Assembly: GCA_020226215.1 (NCBI GenBank)
Contig: CM035232.1
Location: forward strand, 66,064,184-66,128,183
Direction of reading: 5' to 3'
Source: Sindora glabra
Lineage: Eukaryota > Streptophyta > Magnoliopsida > Fabales > Fabaceae
Length of the DNA stretch: 64,000 bases
The notes beneath the pieces were generated by a model. It worked only from the letters and a program-made list of their open reading frames with translations, did no database searches and was not told the DNA's origin. Below, one piece after another: positions 59,633-64,000 of this stretch (the stretch's first letter is position 1; the number at the start of each line of letters is the position of its first letter). The translations under genes were made by a program, and so were the position numbers.

Positions 59633-60098
59633 GTGAGAGCTGATAAAATACCCTTTGGGTTTGGGTTGTGGAAAATCATTAGTTACTACAAAAGGGCTAA
59701 ATATTTGCCTAAACAATGGTGTGTAATGTCATCTGAAGCAAGTATTTTGGAGCCCGCTTTGGCTCAATGTATGAGCAAGGACTGCACTTCCGCAGATTGC
59801 ACTGGTCTGGCTCCTGGCTGTTCTTGTAGTGGCTTGGACACCAGGACTAATGGTTCATATCCATTTAACGGGTACTTCTAGACAATAGGTCAGTGTAAGG
59901 ATTTGTGGCAGTTCAACAATCTTTCGAAGATCACTTTGTAATGGGACATACAAATTCAAGGTCATGATTGCTCTGGGGAAGTATGATACGAGTTCTTCAC
60001 TGGCCGCACCAAGAATGCAGTTGGACTCAGTGATCATGCTGGTGTTCAGCTTCATGTTTGTCATATTGACATCTTTTTGGTTTGATTTGACTAGATAG
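59633..60098 (+). pseudogene. 3' fragment of a GH17 beta-1,3-glucanase gene (X8/CBM43 domain and C-terminal tail)
   Basis: The intact gene would encode a secreted, membrane-anchored endo-1,3-beta-glucanase acting on callose in the cell wall; only the C-terminal part is here. YLPKQWCVM (about 59697-59730) is the typical junction between the GH17 domain and X8. The X8 domain follows, with C-rich spacing: KDCTSADCTGLAPGCSCSGL, then SYPFNGYF where the family has 'SYAFN.YFQ'. A stop (TAG, 59879-59881) stands where Gln is usual, and a frameshift lies before LCNGTYKFKVMIALG. The shifted frame ends in a hydrophobic stretch (DSVIMLVFSFMFVILTSFWF) like a GPI-anchor signal, stopping at 60096-60098. No catalytic domain was found upstream, so this is a dead 3' end. 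Confidence 0.7.
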
Positions 60099-62958
60099 AG
60101 TTTGTTTACACAGTATCTCCAGTTTTATTTGTGTGTTGTTGTCATCAAGATTTTCCATCTATAAATATATGATTATGATTATGATCATCAAAATGTTTAA
60201 ATTAATTAAATGTATGTCAAGTTGTCACCCCTCAAATATTATGGATGGAAGTGACGATTCCACCTTTCATCTATTTTAATTTTAATTTTTTTAGCAAAGA
60301 TCAATTCGTTTGATGGTGGATGCTACGGTGTCTTTGGAGAATCTTGGGTTTGGAATCCAAGACATGTGTCAGAATACTGTGTAGCAATAAATGTGTAGTA
60401 AAATCAATTGGAAAAAACTACAAAAGTGCCCTACTTTCAAAACTTTGTTAGACTGGTCCACTTTTCCTTTCTGATTCTTCCCATTAACAACAGCTTGTAT
60501 TTTATATTACAATATTAATTTATATATAATTATATAAAAAATAAACAATAATATAATATATCTTATTATATGTTACTATATTTAAGAATTATTATTAAAT
60601 ATAAAATAATAAAATAAATTTATAAAATATAATTTAATAAATATAAAAATTCAAGATTAAATTTTTAATTTCATTTTCAAGAGCTATAGCCTTTTTTTCT
60701 TAATAGAAATTAAACCCAACTTTAAAGTAAATATAGATAGATTTTTCCCACCCTCAAATATAACGTTAAATTAGAGTAGGATTTTGAAAATAAAAATAAA
60801 AATAACATTATTACTCCTTTCATTCTTTTTGAATAAACTTAATTTTAGGAGTGATAGATTATAATTTATTAATATATTATTTACTAAAAGTTAATTAATA
60901 AGTAAAATTATTGAATATTTATTTAAATAATAGAAATAATATTTAAAAAATAATAAATATAATTTTAATTTTTTAAAATAATAAAAAAATAAATGAGAAT
61001 ATTTTTTTTAAATGACATAGTTTCAAAATTAATTATAGGACTTCTTGACACAATATTAAATTTACATTTCCAGCAACTCCATTCTTCCAAGTTGGCAAAC
61101 TAACAACCCTCTGCTGTACTTCAACTCCCAGCGGTCGGGGATAGTCATTCTGCAATTTGGCATGAGGAGGAAACACACCATCAAGAAACAGAAACCGCAC
61201 CATGAGCGAGACAGAAGAATGGCGATTGGAGGAGGCTAGGCGTAGGAAAAATAAGAAAGCAAATCGAAGAAGAAGGAGGAAGAGAAGGATGGTGAGGAAG
61301 GCAGTTATGATTTGTGGGGCTAAAATATAATTTTTATTTTTCAAATGCCCTCACCTCTAATTTGCTGCCACTCATTTATAACTTAATGGTTTAAATCTTG
61401 CAGCTTTTAACTAACGGTTTCTATGGTGTCACATCACCCTAAGTTTAGAATCCGAGATTACTGTAGAATCTGCCTCGTTTTACATATAATTTTTTAAGAA
61501 TCGATTTCATTTCATTTTAATAGAAATGATTTTAATTTAGTTAAAAGTGAACTTTATTGTTTGAAAATTTTATAAAAAATAATGATTTCAATTCATTTAT
61601 AAATTAATTATTTATTTGGAATGCATTGAAAAATATATGAAATTTAATTAAAAAGTAAATTTTGATGGTATTATAATAAATATACTGCAAGAAAGAGGAT
61701 AAAACTTATAAAATATATTTTTGGTCAAATGAAATAAATTTTAGTGAAATTCTTACTAAATTAAATGAATTTTATAATGATATAAATGTAATTAAAATAG
61801 AAATTGTAAATGGAATGAAATCCTTTTTTATTTAAAGTTAAATATTATTTTTTTAAAAAATTCATTTGAAAATGAGATGAAACCTTATTTTTAATCTTAC
61901 TAAATAAGGGTAAGGGAAAAAGTGTTTTCATAATCAATTTACTTGCTACTGTTCACATATTGTGTAAAATAATAGCTGGAATATTATTCACCCATGTTTA
62001 AGCCACTGGAAAGGCCGTTTATAAATTTATTTCAACTAAACAGGGATGGTTTTATAATTGGATTTCCAAATCTCAATTTTTGTGTCGCCTTCGTAATGGA
62101 GCAAGAATGTTTCTGAAGCACACATGACCAAGAAGCCATTACAATGCGAAGAACTTCAACAATGACTAGGATGTCTTTCGAGCAAAAGGGGCCAAAGTAG
62201 TAAAAATGATGTATTGATGTTTGCTTGGCTTAATTAAAAATACTAACCTTTTGACACTAACTACCCCAAGAGAGGAACACCAGTGGTGATCATCTATTCC
62301 TGAGCTCCAATGGACAAGACATTAATTATTACTCACAAGCCCCCAAATTTATGGCAGACAAACAGAGATGTTTTTCTTCTTTATCTCTTCCAAATAACAA
62401 CGAATTTGTTGTAAAAATACAAACTTTTTGACATTATATGCCCTTCAAAATATCAAAATGGTGGGGGGGGGGGAGAATTTGGGGTTTTCCCTTTTTTTTT
62501 CCTTTCTGTTTTAATATCATTTTCATCTTTTGCCTATGCGAAAAAAAGTGACTTTTTGACGAACTAAATTGGAACAAGACAAATTTTGATTTTATGATTA
62601 ATCTCATGGTGCAAAGTCTGGTATAAATGGACATTTTGTTCTCCTTTCTTATAAATTCTCTCTAATGTTGAGATACAGTAACTTTAAGTAAATCGGTTCA
62701 ACAAACCAAAAGTAAGAGGGAGAAGGAGAACTCCACATGGTTCATCAGTATATATGGGAAGCAGACGAAACCAATTGAAATAAAAACGCATGAAATCAAT
62801 TCGATATAGGTAAAGTGATTCCAAACAAAGCATTATGGAATTAAGAAGAATGAACAGAACTTGCTACTGTTATTATTTCTTTCTTGGCCAGTAAGTTGTC
62901 ATTAATTACGCTGTACAATAGTGTAAAACATATTGACATCCTAGCAGAAGCACCTAAC
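60099..62958. other. Intergenic DNA, no supported gene
   Basis: Mostly AT-rich. A purine-rich, less AT-rich patch at 61190-61320 gives a 103-codon minus-strand open frame (61033-61344) with a hydrophobic stretch and no known domain. A G-run lies at about 62461-62475 (GGTGGGGGGGGGGGAG). The last ~110 bp (about 62850-62958) match the 3' UTR of the 56488 gene in inverted orientation. Confidence 0.45.
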
Positions 62959-63722
62959 CTAATCATAATTTGTCGTAACATTACGATCACGACTAAAAAT
63001 ATAAAAAGTCGAAGAACAGCCCACAATCTTCTCAAAATCTCTCATAGAATCCATATTATCCTGAAAACCACAAGTGTTTTTCACCTGGTCAAGTGCAAGC
63101 CTGGCTGCTTCCCTTTGGCTCTGTCTTTCTCTTTCAACCTTTATCCTCCTCCAATCAAATAGGATTCTTTTCTTCTCATCAACTAATTTTTAGGACTCCT
63201 GAATGAAATCTTAATGTTAAGGTCTTTCTCTTGCTGATTTCTGATCTCAGTTAATCTTCCGTCCCTCACAACCCCATCAAGCAAAGTCCTCGCCTTTTCG
63301 GCCCCATCTGGTTTCTTTGTCAAAGCTGATTTTTTTGCTGGTTTTTCTTGTTCCAAAATCAGGTTCAACGTTAATCTTTCTTTCTTTAGATCGCCATTAA
63401 CCAAACTTACCGGCTTCTTGGTGCAGTCTGGTTTCTTTGGCAAACCCAGCGTTCTTTCCAATTTTTCTTGCGCTGGAATCAGGTTGTCTCTGATTTTCGT
63501 CAACCTTCTTTTCTTTTGATCTTCATTAGCTGCCTTCAATGGCTTACTTTGAATGGTCTCTCTTTTACGATTCAAACCGGATTTTCTTGGCAGGGATTCC
63601 ATCTCAGCTTTAGCACAAACCTGAGCCCCATGTAATCTTCTGTCCTTCAGAAGCTTATGAACATACTTCATGGTCTTTTCTTGAAGGCGTTCTGGTTTCA
63701 TCTTTCTTGTATGGACTTCCAT
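62959..63722 (-). pseudogene. Inverted paralogue of the 56488 gene, frameshifted before its C-terminal module
   Basis: The start ATG at 63720-63722 sits in GCAACGGAGATG exactly as in the other copy. The frame runs 179 codons to a TAG at 63183-63185. It covers a basic N-terminus (with QKKRRLTK) and two repeats (one 'LIPAQEKLERTLGLPKKP', one 'LILEQEKPAKKSALTKKP'), against four in the other copy. Directly after the stop, in another frame (63180-62959, 73 codons), lies the conserved module DEKKRILFDWRRIKVERERQ...REAARLALDQVKNTCGFQ...DFEKIVGCSST. About five extra bases (TAGTT) at the junction explain the shift. It is either a recent pseudogene or a shortened protein lacking the module. A longer frame reading from 63920 would run through the TATA box and is less likely. 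Confidence 0.7.
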
Positions 63723-63803
63723 CTCCGTTGCTGCACCAGAAATCTTGGAGAAGCAGAAGAGAGTAGAGAAAGAAGAAATATTGGGGAAACAGAGCAGTGA
63801 GTG

Positions 63804-63813
63804 TATATATATT
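63804..63813 (-). promoter_or_regulatory. TATA box of the inverted paralogue
   Basis: On the minus strand TAATATATATACACTCAC, about 82 bp before the ATG. It is aligned with the TATA box of the other copy. Confidence 0.55.
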
Positions 63814-63951
63814 ATGGAAGTCGTGAGGCAATAACATAGCTTCAGAATGAAGCACGACCGTTGGGATTGAGCCGTTCTTGATAGAAGAGGAGACTTCAGG
63901 CATGGAAACAAAGTGGTCATCTTCCGATATCTGCTCTGCCATTGTGTGTCC

Positions 63952-63959
63952 GCGCCAAA
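63952..63959 (-). promoter_or_regulatory. E2F consensus site in the paralogue promoter
   Basis: TTTGGCGC on the minus strand, a perfect fit to TTTSSCGC, in the conserved block ATTCAACTTTGGCGC. It is about 140 bp upstream of the TATA box, as in the other copy. It suggests S-phase-linked expression if the site is used. Confidence 0.5.
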
Positions 63960-64000
63960 GTTGAATACCGAAATTGGGCGCTAAATCTCCTTCCTCAGCG

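Noticed and set aside
60300..60410. SINE-like phrase with GGTTTGGAATCC (box B-like)
   Set aside because: No box A at the right spacing, no poly-A or poly-T tail and no flanking duplication were found.
61033..61344. 103-codon minus-strand open frame with a hydrophobic stretch
   Set aside because: The hydrophobic residues arise from a purine-rich plus strand; no domain, TATA box or homology was seen.
63655..63942. Open frames reading upstream of the paralogue's ATG (from 63942 and 63920)
   Set aside because: They run through the TATA box and leader that are conserved with the other copy; the other copy has no equivalent frame. An upstream start cannot be fully excluded.
1..64000. Search for tRNA, rRNA, CRISPR arrays and clustered defence-type genes
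   Set aside because: No T-loop GGTTCGAATCC in a cloverleaf context, no evenly spaced repeats with unique spacers and no multi-gene coding cluster were seen by eye; a tRNAscan-SE run would be decisive for tRNA.

Overview
The window looks like nuclear DNA from a flowering plant, most likely a eudicot. It is very AT-rich. Nearly all of its structure is decayed plant-type transposable elements: Ty1/copia and Ty3/gypsy-like LTR elements, Mutator-like (MULE) elements and MITEs with 9-10 bp target-site duplications (TSDs), an LTR element with no recognised coding sequence, and long (AT)n microsatellites. No bacterial-type genes, tRNA, rRNA or CRISPR array were seen. The species cannot be named from sequence alone.

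Layout. 0.7-1.2 kb holds a truncated copia 5' end running into a degenerate ~300 bp AT-rich tandem array (1.25-3.56 kb). 5.4-5.8 kb holds an LTR-like piece, and 9.5-12.1 kb a probable gypsy-type LTR, both in minus orientation. At 13.27-13.65 kb a 375 bp MITE sits at the edge of a ~0.9 kb tandem duplication (13.65-15.45 kb); the second unit preserves the empty insertion site. 16.17-21.25 kb is a dead minus-strand copia. 22.03-26.58 kb is a MULE with a perfect 10 bp TSD and a second TIR element nested inside it. 27.63-35.47 kb is a complete but dead copia with both LTRs, a PBS, a PPT, a 5 bp TSD, and remnants of gag, protease, integrase, RT and RNase H. 38.52-40.30 kb is a TIR element. 42.06-43.38 kb is a large AT-rich inverted-repeat block. 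44.85-45.31 kb is a MITE. 45.4-49.9 kb is a minisatellite-bearing nest carrying a non-coding LTR element. 50.24-55.45 kb is a second copia of the same PBS type as the one at 16-21 kb.

The only genic part is 56.2-64.0 kb. An apparently intronless gene (56488-57492, plus strand) encodes a 334-residue, Lys/Glu-rich protein with four ~41-residue repeats and a conserved C-terminal module resembling the tail of plant GTE-type bromodomain factors. A diverged, inverted paralogue lies at 62959-63722 (minus strand), with two repeats and a frameshift just before the C-terminal module. The duplication includes the promoters: both copies have a TATA box about 80-100 bp before the ATG and an E2F-like site about 140-155 bp further upstream. 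Between them lies a broken 3' end of a GH17 beta-1,3-glucanase/X8-domain gene (59633-60098).

I found no operon-like or defence-type system. The points most worth checking are the inverted gene pair, the nested MULEs, the MITE with its empty-site paralogue, the A-B-A'-B' inverted-repeat block, and the duplicated RT segment in the 27-35 kb copia.
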